64,000 bases of DNA from Ornithinicoccus sp045032955 (GTDB lineage Bacteria > Actinomycetota > Actinomycetes > Actinomycetales > Dermatophilaceae), in assembly GCF_045032955.1 (NCBI RefSeq), contig NZ_JBJFZU010000005.1, positions 1-64,000 of the forward strand, read 5' to 3'. Of the stretch, positions 1-8,040 are shown one piece after another. Numbering within the stretch: position 1 is the first letter of the stretch; every line of letters starts with the position of its first letter. A program made the position numbers and the translations under genes. Under the pieces are notes generated by a model. It was not told the DNA's origin, made no database searches, and saw only the letters and a list, made by a program, of their open reading frames with translations.

Positions 1-527
1 GGGAGGAGTTGGCGCCTACCTGTTTCACGGACTCGGTCCCCGCCCGCTCCGGCGAACCCGCCGAGGAAGTCACCGAGGCGATGATCGTCGAGCAGTTCCA
101 CCGCACCGCGTTCGCCCTCCCCCAGACGGTGATCCAGCCGCCGGACGGCCGGACCCTGGTCAACCTCCCCGTCTACTTCGAGCTCGCATGGCCCGAGGAG
201 GGGTACGCACCGCAGGACATCGACACCACGACGATCGTGGGCCACGAGGTCCGCATCCGACCGACCCTCATCGGCGCCACCTATGTCACCGGCGACGGAG
301 CCAGCATCGGCCCCACCACCAGCCTCGGGGGCCCGTACCCCGACGGCGACATCACCCACGACTACACGGCTGCCGCGGACATCGCGCCCTACATCTCCGT
401 CGAGTACGGCGGCGAGGTCAGCGTGGACGGCGGCTCCTGGACCACCATCCCGAGCAGTGCCGTGATCGAAGGTCCCAGCAGTCCGCTGCAGGTGCTGACC
501 TCGCGCAACCGCCTCTACACCAATTAA
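1..527 (+). CDS. 3' end of an unrecognised protein (partial)
   Basis: The reading frame is open from base 3 and ends with TAA at 525-527, so this is the C-terminal part of a gene that begins left of the window; the TTG at 9 is unlikely to be its true start. About 170 residues are visible, rich in Thr, Pro and Gly, with beta-strand-like stretches such as LVNLPVYFELAW and YISVEYGGEVSVDGGSW. No transmembrane segment or catalytic motif is visible. The composition resembles extracellular or cell-wall proteins of actinobacteria, but I do not recognise the family. It converges with the dehydrogenase gene next to it, 19 bases away. Confidence 0.6.
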   Translation, partial: EELAPTCFTDSVPARSGEPAEEVTEAMIVEQFHRTAFALPQTVIQPPDGRTLVNLPVYFELAWPEEGYAPQDIDTTTIVGHEVRIRPTLIGATYVTGDGASIGPTTSLGGPYPDGDITHDYTAAADIAPYISVEYGGEVSVDGGSWTTIPSSAVIEGPSSPLQVLTSRNRLYTN

Positions 528-546
528 GCAGCCGACCCGGCGGCTC

Positions 547-1302
547 TCAGAGCATCCGCTTGAAGACCGGGATCGGCGCCCGCTTCATCACCGGCGCCAG
601 CGCCGTCCACGGCATGGCCGGGATGTACGCCCGCGCCTTCTCCTTCTCGATCGCTGACACCATCGCCGTGACCCCACGCGTGGTGCTCGACATCAGCCGG
701 TTGCCCGTCGTCGCGCCTTCGCTCATCTCGCTGACGATGTATCCGGGGTAGAGAACGGTGACCGCGATGGGCGTGCCGTGCAGCTCCACCCTCAACCCCT
801 CCGCCAGGTGCGCGACCCCCGCCTTCGTCGCGGCATACGTCGCCATCTGCCGCGGCAGCCCACGCAACGCACTGAACGAGCTGACCATCACGAGGTGTCC
901 GGAGCTCTGCGCGCGGAAGATCGTCATCGCCGCCTCGGCCTGGGCGAGGGCGCCGATGAAGTTCGTCATCGCTGTCTGCCGGTTGGCGTGGTGCTTTCCC
1001 GTCCCCAGCGGCGCGCCCTTGCCGAGGCCGGCGTTGATGACCACGCGGTCGATCGTGCCCAGCTCCGCCCGGAACTCCTCGAACACCGTGAACACCTGCT
1101 CGTCGTCGGTGACGTCCAGCGCCTTCGTCACGACACGCACGCCCGGGTATGCCGTCAGGATCTCCTCCCGCAGCGTCGCCAACCGGTCGGTCCGGCGGGC
1201 GCATAACGCCAGGTCGTGCCCAAGGGCGGCGAACTGACGGGCCATCTCCTCCCCCAACCCGCTGCTGGCGCCGGTGATCAGGACGTTCTGGCGAAAAGGC
1301 AT
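547..1302 (-). CDS. SDR-family NAD(P)-dependent oxidoreductase
   Basis: A classical short-chain dehydrogenase of 251 residues, the usual length. The Rossmann cofactor motif TGASSGLG lies at residues 10-17, the NAG structural motif near 91, a serine in MVSSFSAL near 142, and the catalytic YAATK (Tyr and Lys) near 156-160. The substrate cannot be told from sequence. The family reduces or oxidises alcohols and ketones with NAD(P)H in the cytoplasm. It lies 41 bases downstream of the response regulator on the same strand, so it may be co-transcribed with the two-component genes, but the link is only positional. Confidence 0.92.
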   Translation of the reverse strand: MPFRQNVLITGASSGLGEEMARQFAALGHDLALCARRTDRLATLREEILTAYPGVRVVTKALDVTDDEQVFTVFEEFRAELGTIDRVVINAGLGKGAPLGTGKHHANRQTAMTNFIGALAQAEAAMTIFRAQSSGHLVMVSSFSALRGLPRQMATYAATKAGVAHLAEGLRVELHGTPIAVTVLYPGYIVSEMSEGATTGNRLMSSTTRGVTAMVSAIEKEKARAYIPAMPWTALAPVMKRAPIPVFKRML

Positions 1303-1343
1303 ACCTCACCCTCCCAGGTCGCGACCGGGCGCGGGCGGTCGAG

Positions 1344-1949
1344 CTACAACCAGCCGCGGTCCTCCGCGAACTTGGCCGCCTCTACCCGGGTGGTCGACCC
1401 GGTCTTGCCGATCGCGGAGGACAGGTAGTTGCGCACCGTGCCGGGCGAGAGGAACAGCCGTGAGGCGATGGTCTGCACCGGAGCACCGTCGAGCGCCTGC
1501 CGCAGCACCTCACGCTCACGCTCGGTCAGCGGGTTCGGTCCGCCGATGAGGGACTCCGTCGCCAAGGTGGGGTCCACCACCCGGACCCCCGCGTGCACCC
1601 GGCGCACCGCCTCGGCGAGCTCAGACGCCGGGGTGTCCTTCACCACGAAGCCCCGCGCCCCCGCGTCCATCGCCCGCCGCAGGTACCCGGGCCGCCCGAA
1701 CGTGGTCACCATCAGGGCCCGGGTCGGCAAGCCCGACTCCGCCAACGCCCCCAGCACCGCGATCCCGTCGAGCCCGGGCATCTCGATGTCGAGCAGGCAT
1801 ACCTGCGGGTGGGCGCTGCGCACCGCCTCCACGACCTCGTCCCCACGCCCCACCTGCGCGACCACATCGATGTCGCGCTCGAGGTCCAGGAGCGCCGCCA
1901 GCGCGCCCCTGACCAGCGCCTGGTCGTCGGCGAGCAGGACCCGGATCAC
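1344..1949 (-). CDS. NarL/FixJ-family response regulator
   Basis: 201 residues. The N-terminal receiver domain has the acidic pair in LLADDQ and a phospho-acceptor Asp at about 54 in LLDIEMPGLDG. A C-terminal LuxR-type helix-turn-helix follows at about 137-200 (LTEREREVLRQ, SRLFLSPGTVRNYLSSAIGKTG). It binds DNA when phosphorylated and should be activated by the adjacent kinase, whose stop codon overlaps its start by 4 bases. Kinase-regulator pairs of this kind in Gram-positive bacteria often control membrane or cell-envelope stress genes or drug exporters; no target is visible here. Confidence 0.95.
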   Translation of the reverse strand: MIRVLLADDQALVRGALAALLDLERDIDVVAQVGRGDEVVEAVRSAHPQVCLLDIEMPGLDGIAVLGALAESGLPTRALMVTTFGRPGYLRRAMDAGARGFVVKDTPASELAEAVRRVHAGVRVVDPTLATESLIGGPNPLTEREREVLRQALDGAPVQTIASRLFLSPGTVRNYLSSAIGKTGSTTRVEAAKFAEDRGWL

Positions 1950-3040
1950 AGCTTCACCTCCAGCACGGTGCCGCCCTCGGACGACGGACCCAGCGAGAGC
2001 GAGCCGCCCGCCTGCTCGACCCTCTCCCGCAGTCCGCGCACCCCGTTGCCCTCCGGCCCGTCGCCGAGGCCGCGACCGTCGTCGCTGACCCGCAACCAGG
2101 ACTCGCCGAGCTCGACGACGCAGGTATGCGCCCGGCTGTGCCGCACCACGTTCGTCACCGCCTCCCGCAGCACCCAGGCGACCGTGATCCGGTGCCGCGG
2201 GTCGACCGTCGACACGTCCGGGGGCAGCACGCCCTCGATCCCGGCCCCCGTCAGCGCGACCCGGGCCGCCTCGACCTCGTCCGCGAGCCGGGCGATCCGC
2301 AGCCCACCGACGGTGGCGCGGATCTCCGCCAGCGCCTGCCGGGACAGGTCCTGCACCTGGGCCATCTCCTGCTTGGCCCGCTCCGGGTCCACGTCGACGA
2401 GACGCTGGGCGAGCTCGGCCTTGATGGTGACCACCGTCAAGGAGTGGCCGAGCACGTCGTGGACGTCACGGGCCACGCGCTCCCGCTCCTCGGTGAGCGC
2501 GAGCTGGCCCTTGGTCTCGGCCGCTGACTCCTGATGCTCCTCCAGGTAGCGGCTGAGGACGCTGATCCCGAGCACCAGCACCGAGATGCCCCAGAGCATC
2601 GAGCTCGGCCAGAACCCCCACGCCCAGGTGCTGCCGACCACGGCCACCCCGAGGACGCCGAGCGAGGTCGTCCAGACGGCCCTCCAGGGAAGGAAGAACA
2701 CCGGCATCGAGACGAGGAACGGCAGCGCGGTCATCGCGTTGGAGCCGATCATCAGCGCGAGCATCAGGGCGAGCACGAGCAGGACGCCCAGGCCGAGCAG
2801 GCCGCGTCGGGCGGCGGAGCGGTGCCGACCGTCCGAGACACGGGACACCGTGCTGCGCAGGGTCGCGACGTACACGGCCGCGAAGGCCACGATGACCGCG
2901 GTCGGCACGAGCTGCCACACCAGGGTTCGGTCGGAGGTCCAGATCTCCACCAGCGGAAAGAGGAAGAAGAACAACCAGATCCCGCCGAAGATCCACCCCC
3001 ACCGTGCCCAGGCGTCCTGCCGGGGATCCGCCGCTCTCAT
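1946..3040 (-). CDS. DesK/NarX-type sensor histidine kinase
   Basis: 364 residues. The first ~165 hold several hydrophobic membrane segments (for example 15-32, 42-60, 81-98, 103-118, 124-142 and 146-162), with no large extracellular domain. A HisKA_3 phospho-acceptor follows: ERVARDVHDVLGHS, His about 194. The HATPase_c domain ends with VSDDGRGLGDG and GVRGLRERVEQAGG. Kinases of this class sense membrane or intramembrane signals and phosphorylate a NarL-type regulator, which is the overlapping downstream gene. The start at 3040 puts a plausible ATG immediately before the first hydrophobic region. Confidence 0.94.
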   Translation of the reverse strand: MRAADPRQDAWARWGWIFGGIWLFFFLFPLVEIWTSDRTLVWQLVPTAVIVAFAAVYVATLRSTVSRVSDGRHRSAARRGLLGLGVLLVLALMLALMIGSNAMTALPFLVSMPVFFLPWRAVWTTSLGVLGVAVVGSTWAWGFWPSSMLWGISVLVLGISVLSRYLEEHQESAAETKGQLALTEERERVARDVHDVLGHSLTVVTIKAELAQRLVDVDPERAKQEMAQVQDLSRQALAEIRATVGGLRIARLADEVEAARVALTGAGIEGVLPPDVSTVDPRHRITVAWVLREAVTNVVRHSRAHTCVVELGESWLRVSDDGRGLGDGPEGNGVRGLRERVEQAGGSLSLGPSSEGGTVLEVKL

Positions 3041-3127
3041 GCGGTCAGCCTCTCACCGGGAGGGACTGCGGCGCCGTGACAGGTGTCATCCGGACGGGTC
3101 TGTCGGTGGGGTGTGGTTGGTTGAGGT

Positions 3128-4510
3128 ATGGAGGTTCTCAGGGGGGTAGGCGGCGGCGCGGGTGACGTGTCGGTGGCCGGGTTCGGGGTGGATCCTGGGG
3201 TGGACGACGCCCGGTGGGATGAGGGGCTGGACGGGGATGAGTTTCGGCTGGTGATGGATGACGTGGTCGCCTCGTTGCGGGGTGGGTGTGGGGATCTGCC
3301 GGCGCGTGAGGTGCAGGGCGGTCTGGACGGCGCACGGCGGGGGTTGCGACGGGCGAGCCTGTCGGGGGATGAGGTGGTGCAGGTCCTGGATGAGCAGCTC
3401 GTGGCGTGCCTGGAGGAGGCCGGGCGGGTCCAGGCCCAGGCTGAGGCGGTCGCGTTCACCCTGGCCCGGGAGGCGTACGGGCGGGGGTTGCACACCCAGG
3501 TCGGGTTGTCGTTGGTGGACTGGCTGCGGGTACGGATCCCGTGGTTGAGTGCCGAGGCCGCGTCCCGGGTGATGGTCCTGGCCCGGCTCGGGGCGAGCCC
3601 GACGGGCGCGGTGCTGGCCGACGCGGTCACCGCGGGTGAGGTCGCGGTGCACCGCGGCGCGGTCGTGGCGCGTACGTTGCTGCGCCTGGAGTCGTCGTTG
3701 GACCCGGACCAACGCCAGGCGTACACCGACCTCGCCACGGCCGCTGCGGCACGGGTCGACCTGGCCGATCGGGACCTGGCGGTGGTGTGCCACCGCTTGG
3801 TGCACGACCTGCTCATCGAGGCCGTACCGGGTGAGCGGGAGCGGGCAGCGCACGAGCTGCGGACCATCACCCACCGGAACGTGGGCCCGGGTCTGACCCG
3901 GTTCACGATCGATGCCCCCGACAGTGCCGCAGCCACCCTGGACGGGGTGCTGACCTCTCACCTCGCCGCACCCGCCCCCGGCCCCGGTGGTGAGCCCGAT
4001 GCGCGGACCCCGGGCCAGCGCCGCTTCGACGCGCTGCTGGCCGTGGTGGGTCGGGGCCTGTCCCGCCCGGGTGCGGCGCCCTCGAGCGCACGGGCAGCGG
4101 TGATCCTGATGATCCCCTTCGACCAGGCCACCGGGACACCGACCGGCCCCGCGACCACTGCGACCGGCGCGTCCGTCCCAGCACGGCAGGCCGCGGAGCT
4201 GGCGTGCACGGCGGACGTGACACCCGTGTGGCTGTCGACCGACCGAGAACCCTTGGTGCTGGGCCGCACCGCCCGGTACGCCACCCCCGGGCAATGGAAA
4301 GCTCTCGCCGCCCGCGACGGCGGGTGCACGTTCACCGGGTGCAGTGCCCCACCGCAGTGGTGCGACAGCCACCACCTGCACGGCTGGGCCCGCGGCGGAC
4401 ACACCGACACCACCAACCTGGCCCTGCTCTGCGGACGCCACCACACCCTCGTCCACCAGCTGGACCTGCACGCCACCATCACCGGCGGCACCGTCCGCTG
4501 GCACACCTGA
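3128..4510 (+). CDS. DUF222 and HNH-endonuclease domain protein
   Basis: 460 residues. A long helical DUF222 region (about 40-330) is followed by a C-terminal HNH fold: residues CTFTGCSAPPQWCDSHHLHG, then NLALLCGRHHTLVHQ, giving the two zinc-binding cysteine pairs and the catalytic His. The architecture is very common and multicopy in actinobacteria. The HNH fold cleaves DNA in characterised relatives, but the role of the DUF222 group is not established; some copies move with mobile elements. It is transcribed divergently from the kinase gene, with 87 bases between the starts. Confidence 0.9.
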   Translation: MEVLRGVGGGAGDVSVAGFGVDPGVDDARWDEGLDGDEFRLVMDDVVASLRGGCGDLPAREVQGGLDGARRGLRRASLSGDEVVQVLDEQLVACLEEAGRVQAQAEAVAFTLAREAYGRGLHTQVGLSLVDWLRVRIPWLSAEAASRVMVLARLGASPTGAVLADAVTAGEVAVHRGAVVARTLLRLESSLDPDQRQAYTDLATAAAARVDLADRDLAVVCHRLVHDLLIEAVPGERERAAHELRTITHRNVGPGLTRFTIDAPDSAAATLDGVLTSHLAAPAPGPGGEPDARTPGQRRFDALLAVVGRGLSRPGAAPSSARAAVILMIPFDQATGTPTGPATTATGASVPARQAAELACTADVTPVWLSTDREPLVLGRTARYATPGQWKALAARDGGCTFTGCSAPPQWCDSHHLHGWARGGHTDTTNLALLCGRHHTLVHQLDLHATITGGTVRWHT

Positions 4511-4581
4511 ACACCCCGCCCCACCGCCGACCCCCACCGGCCGGCCACACCACCACGCCCTGAGCCAACGAGGGGTAGACA

Positions 4582-4659
4582 GAGGCAGGCACAGGAGCAA
4601 GGGCAGGCGCAGGGGCAGGGGCAGGCGCAGGGGCAGGGGCAGGCGCAGGGGCAGGGGCG
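4582..4659. repeat. Hexamer tandem repeat (13 units)
   Basis: Thirteen consecutive hexamers run without a phase break. The first four are degenerate (GAGGCA, GGCACA, GGAGCA, AGGGCA). From 4606 to 4659 they form three near-perfect 18-base units of GGCGCA, GGGGCA, GGGGCA. The repeat lies between the HNH gene stop and the start of the flavin monooxygenase gene, about 60 bases before that ATG, so length changes could alter the leader or promoter of that gene. All units are purine-rich on the top strand. Confidence 0.9.
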
Positions 4660-4719
4660 GGACCGAGTCGACCAGAGGCCGTGGGGCATACCCGTCCGGT
4701 GCCGGGCGTTGTCCCCACC

Positions 4720-5748
4720 ATGCCTTCCCCGAGCTCCTCCTCGACGCGTGTCCCCCTGTCCGTCCTCGACCTGGTCCCCCGCTCGCAGGGGATGACCCCG
4801 GCCGTCGCCATCGAGGAGTCGGTCGCCCTGGCCCGGGAGGCCGACGAGCTCGGGTACCGGCGGTTCTGGATGGCGGAGCACCACGGGTCCGAGGCGTTCA
4901 TGTCCTCGGCGACCTCCCTGCTGCTGGGGCACGTCGCGCACGCCACCGAGCGCATCCGGCTCGGCTCGGGCGGCGTGATGCTGCCCAACCACTCCACCCT
5001 GATGGTCGCCGAGTACTACGGCACGCTCGCGACGATGCACGGCGACCGCTTCGACCTCGGTCTGGGGCGGGCCCCGGGCACCGACCCGATGACCGCAGCC
5101 GCGCTCACCCGGACCAGCGGCCATCTGCCCGACTTCGCGAGCGAGGTGGCGGACCTGCAGGCATACCTCGGGGCGCCCCGCGAGGGAGCGCGCGTCCGCG
5201 CCCTCCCGGGTGAGGGGACCCAGGTGCCGCTGTGGATGCTGGGATCCTCCACCGGCGGCGCGCAGGTCGCGGCGGCGCTGGGGCTGCCGTTCTCCTTTGC
5301 CTCCCACTTCGCACCGGACCAGCTGCGCGACGCCCTCAGCCTCTACCGCGACCGCTTCCGGGCCGACGCGGACACGGCGCAGGTGGACCGGCCCACCACG
5401 ATGGCCGGGGTGAACGTGCTCGTCGCACCCACCCAGGAGGAGGCCGAATACCTCTTCACCACCGCTCAGCTGATGGCGATCCGGATCCGTTCCGGCCAGC
5501 CCGCGCCCCTGGACCCGCCGGTGGAGTCGCTGGCCTCGGTCGTGCCCATGGAGCTGCTGCCGCTGGCCGACGCGCACCAGAGCGTGAAGATGGTCGGCAC
5601 CGCCGAGACGGTCGTGCCGATGCTCGAGGAGTTCGCCGAGGCGCACGAGCTCGACGAGCTGATCGTCACCACCTACACCTTCGACCCCGAGATGCGCCGC
5701 CGCAGCTATCGGATGCTGGCCGAGGCGTGGGGGATGTCCGCCGCCTGA
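4720..5748 (+). CDS. Luciferase-like flavin-dependent monooxygenase (LLM class)
   Basis: 342 residues from the ATG at 4720; an upstream GTG at 4681 would add 13 residues not typical of the family. The start VPLSVLDLVP, then RFWMAEHHGSEAF (near 45) and GRFDLGLGRAPGTDP-like residues near 105-120 match bacterial-luciferase-type oxidoreductases of the MsnO8 group. These proteins use reduced FMN or F420 and a TIM-barrel fold to oxidise small substrates; the substrate here is unknown. It stands alone, preceded by the hexamer repeat. Confidence 0.9.
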   Translation: MPSPSSSSTRVPLSVLDLVPRSQGMTPAVAIEESVALAREADELGYRRFWMAEHHGSEAFMSSATSLLLGHVAHATERIRLGSGGVMLPNHSTLMVAEYYGTLATMHGDRFDLGLGRAPGTDPMTAAALTRTSGHLPDFASEVADLQAYLGAPREGARVRALPGEGTQVPLWMLGSSTGGAQVAAALGLPFSFASHFAPDQLRDALSLYRDRFRADADTAQVDRPTTMAGVNVLVAPTQEEAEYLFTTAQLMAIRIRSGQPAPLDPPVESLASVVPMELLPLADAHQSVKMVGTAETVVPMLEEFAEAHELDELIVTTYTFDPEMRRRSYRMLAEAWGMSAA

Positions 5749-5856
5749 GACGCCCCCTCCCCGGACGCCTCTCTGCGGACAGATCCTGACCGGGACCGAG
5801 CTGGAACCGTCCTCCGTCTCCTGCGGTCGGACCCGCGACGGTGTCAGAGTGCACGC

Positions 5857-7155
5857 ATGAGCACCCCGCGGATCCTGACGGCCCGAGAGTTCCAGCTGGC
5901 GGACGGCACCCGCGACTGGAGGGTGCTCGGAGCGGGGGCGAACGCCTGGTTCGTGACCTCGTCGCACCGGGCCGGAGCGGACGTGGCCGCACGGGTCCTC
6001 ACCACGGCACCGCGTGGCGCGGTTGACATCGACGTGCGCGAGCGCGGTGTGCAGGTGCGCATCCCCTACCCCGACGGCGGGTTCACCGACGAGCACTTCG
6101 CCCTTGCGGCCCGGATCTCCGCAGCGGCCCAGGAGCTGGGTCTGATGCCGGATCCGAGCGCTGTCCAGGACGTGCAGCTGACGATGGACACCCTCGACCA
6201 GGAGGCGGTCATGCCGTTCTGGCAGACCGCACTCGGGTATGCACGCAGCGAGGACGACCTGGTCGACCCCCAGCGTCGGACCCCGCCCATCTGGTTCCAG
6301 GACCAGGACGCGCCGCGGCCCCTGCGGAACCGGCTGCACCTCGACATCGCCCGCGCGCAGGAGATCGGGGCCGCGACCGTGGAGGCTGCGCCGGGCCTGG
6401 GGGCACGCGTCGCGGCGCACGGCTACCACGCCACGGTCACGGACGCCGAGGGCAACGAGGCCGACCTGCTCCCGCTCGAGCCCGGATCGGACCGCTGGGA
6501 CGCCCCCGGGACCGAGGACTGGCGGCTGCTCTTCGCGGCCGTCGCCGGGTACCCGACCTCCTCACCCGAGGACGCGGCGGCGCTGGTCACCGCGGTGGCG
6601 AATCTCGCCGATGCCGCCGGGCTGCCGCTCGGCATCGACGTCCGTGCGGACCTGGTGGTCCTCGGCACCGCCAAAGACGCCTGGGAGATGAACGACGGCT
6701 ACCGAGCGCTGGCGGCGCGGGTCCAGCAGGTGGCCAGGGCCGCGGGCCTGGTCGCCGACCCGGCCCGGCCGGGCTTCGTCCAGGTCGTCGTCGACGCCGT
6801 CGACATCCCCGCCGTGCGTCGGTTCTGGGTCGCCGCCCTCGGCTACGAGCCGGACCCCCGTGCCGGGGTGACCGACATCGTCGACCCCCGCGGCCTCGGC
6901 ATGCCCGTGGTCTTCCAGGACCTGGACGCCACCGACACCGCCCGACGGGCCCAGCGCAACCGCCTCCACGTCGACGTCTTCCTTCCGGACGACCAGGCCC
7001 GGGCACGGGTGGACGCGGCGCTGGCCGCTGGTGGCCGGGTCGTCCGCCACCCCGAGTCGCCCGAGTGGTGGACCCTGGCCGACCCGGAGGGGAACGAGGT
7101 CGACCTCACGTTCTCGGTGGGTCGGGAGGAGGCCTGGCAGGCGGCGTCCGGCTGA
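5857..7155 (+). CDS. Duplicated VOC protein with PCD-like domains
   Basis: 432 residues made of two similar halves. Each half starts with a domain resembling pterin-4a-carbinolamine dehydratase (REFQLADGTRDWRVLG at 10-25; AGTEDW-like TEDWRLLFAAVAGYP near 218) and ends with a glyoxalase-type VOC domain (VMPFWQTALGYARSEDDL and AVRRFWVAALGYEPDP), each closed by a DAEGNEADL or DPEGNEVDL metal-site strand. Paired VOC modules form metal-dependent active sites in glyoxalases, dioxygenases and resistance proteins. The substrate is unknown. The ATG follows a GAGTGCACGC leader without a strong Shine-Dalgarno site. Confidence 0.85.
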   Translation: MSTPRILTAREFQLADGTRDWRVLGAGANAWFVTSSHRAGADVAARVLTTAPRGAVDIDVRERGVQVRIPYPDGGFTDEHFALAARISAAAQELGLMPDPSAVQDVQLTMDTLDQEAVMPFWQTALGYARSEDDLVDPQRRTPPIWFQDQDAPRPLRNRLHLDIARAQEIGAATVEAAPGLGARVAAHGYHATVTDAEGNEADLLPLEPGSDRWDAPGTEDWRLLFAAVAGYPTSSPEDAAALVTAVANLADAAGLPLGIDVRADLVVLGTAKDAWEMNDGYRALAARVQQVARAAGLVADPARPGFVQVVVDAVDIPAVRRFWVAALGYEPDPRAGVTDIVDPRGLGMPVVFQDLDATDTARRAQRNRLHVDVFLPDDQARARVDAALAAGGRVVRHPESPEWWTLADPEGNEVDLTFSVGREEAWQAASG

Positions 7156-7196
7156 CCGGGCGGCCCCCGCTCGCCGGTCGACTACCCTCTGCTGGT

Positions 7197-7997
7197 GTGC
7201 CGCACACCACCTCTCCAGCACTGAAGGTGCTGCCCGCCGTTGGGGTCGCGGTGTCCGCGGTCCTGCTGTTCGGCATCCACCTGCAGCTGCCGGGGTATGC
7301 CGTCCTCGTCGCCAGCCTGGTCGGCGCGTTCTTCCTGCACCGTGAGCTCTTCCGGGACCTGCTGCTGATCGCCCTCGGGATCGGGATCGTGTCCACCACC
7401 TCGGTCGCGGCGGACATCAGCTGGGACCGGTTCTTCCTGCTGGGCTTCGTGCTCACCGCAGCGGTCGCGGTCCCGGTCCTGGTGGACCGTCTCGTCTACC
7501 GCCGCCAGGCGATCCTCTTCCCGTGGTTCACCGGCGGGCGGTGGACCAGGTTCCAGTGGTCCTACATCGTCGCGGTCCCGGTGCTGGGCTACCTCATCCT
7601 GCCGGTCTACTTCATCCGCTCCGGCAGCTACCAGAACTGGCCGCCGATCGAGACGGCCAGCGAGTTCGGCCGCTTCTTCGTCGGGGTCAACGCGGTCGGC
7701 CTGTGGGACGAGCTCTTCTTCATGTGCGTGTGCTTCGCCCTGCTCTGCCGCCACTTCCCGATGTGGCAGGCGAACATCCTCCAGGCCACGATCTTCGTGT
7801 CGTTCCTGTGGGAGCTGGGCTACCAGTCCTGGGGTCCGCTGCTGACGGTGCCGTTCGCCCTGCTGCAGGGCTACATCTTCACCCGCACCAAGTCGCTGCT
7901 GTACGTGGTCCTGATCCACCTGCTCTTCGACGCGGTGGTCTTCCTGGCGATCGTGCACGCGCACGACCGCACCTTCTTCCCGTTCTTCCTCTACTAG
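7197..7997 (+). CDS. CPBP-type polytopic membrane protein (putative protease)
   Basis: 266 residues from a GTG at 7197, chosen because upstream codons overlap the VOC gene and lack hydrophobic character. About eight membrane segments are visible. LWDELFFMCVCFALL, FVSFLWELGY and LIHLLFDAVVF resemble the Glu and His motifs of CPBP (CAAX/Abi) intramembrane proteases, but the canonical EExxxR signature is relaxed to DELFFMC, so activity is uncertain. CPBP proteins cleave prenylated or signal-type substrates in the membrane and include bacteriocin-immunity proteins. It is transcribed alone, toward the RecQ gene. Confidence 0.75.
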   Translation: MPHTTSPALKVLPAVGVAVSAVLLFGIHLQLPGYAVLVASLVGAFFLHRELFRDLLLIALGIGIVSTTSVAADISWDRFFLLGFVLTAAVAVPVLVDRLVYRRQAILFPWFTGGRWTRFQWSYIVAVPVLGYLILPVYFIRSGSYQNWPPIETASEFGRFFVGVNAVGLWDELFFMCVCFALLCRHFPMWQANILQATIFVSFLWELGYQSWGPLLTVPFALLQGYIFTRTKSLLYVVLIHLLFDAVVFLAIVHAHDRTFFPFFLY

Positions 7998-8040
7998 CCG
8001 ACCGGGCTGCTACGAGACGCCCGACCCGGCGACCGCCCTC

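Noticed and set aside
3958..6429. A very long open frame on the reverse strand across the HNH and monooxygenase genes
   Set aside because: It is antisense to well-recognised genes, has low-complexity Arg/Gly/His composition, and arises from high third-position GC.
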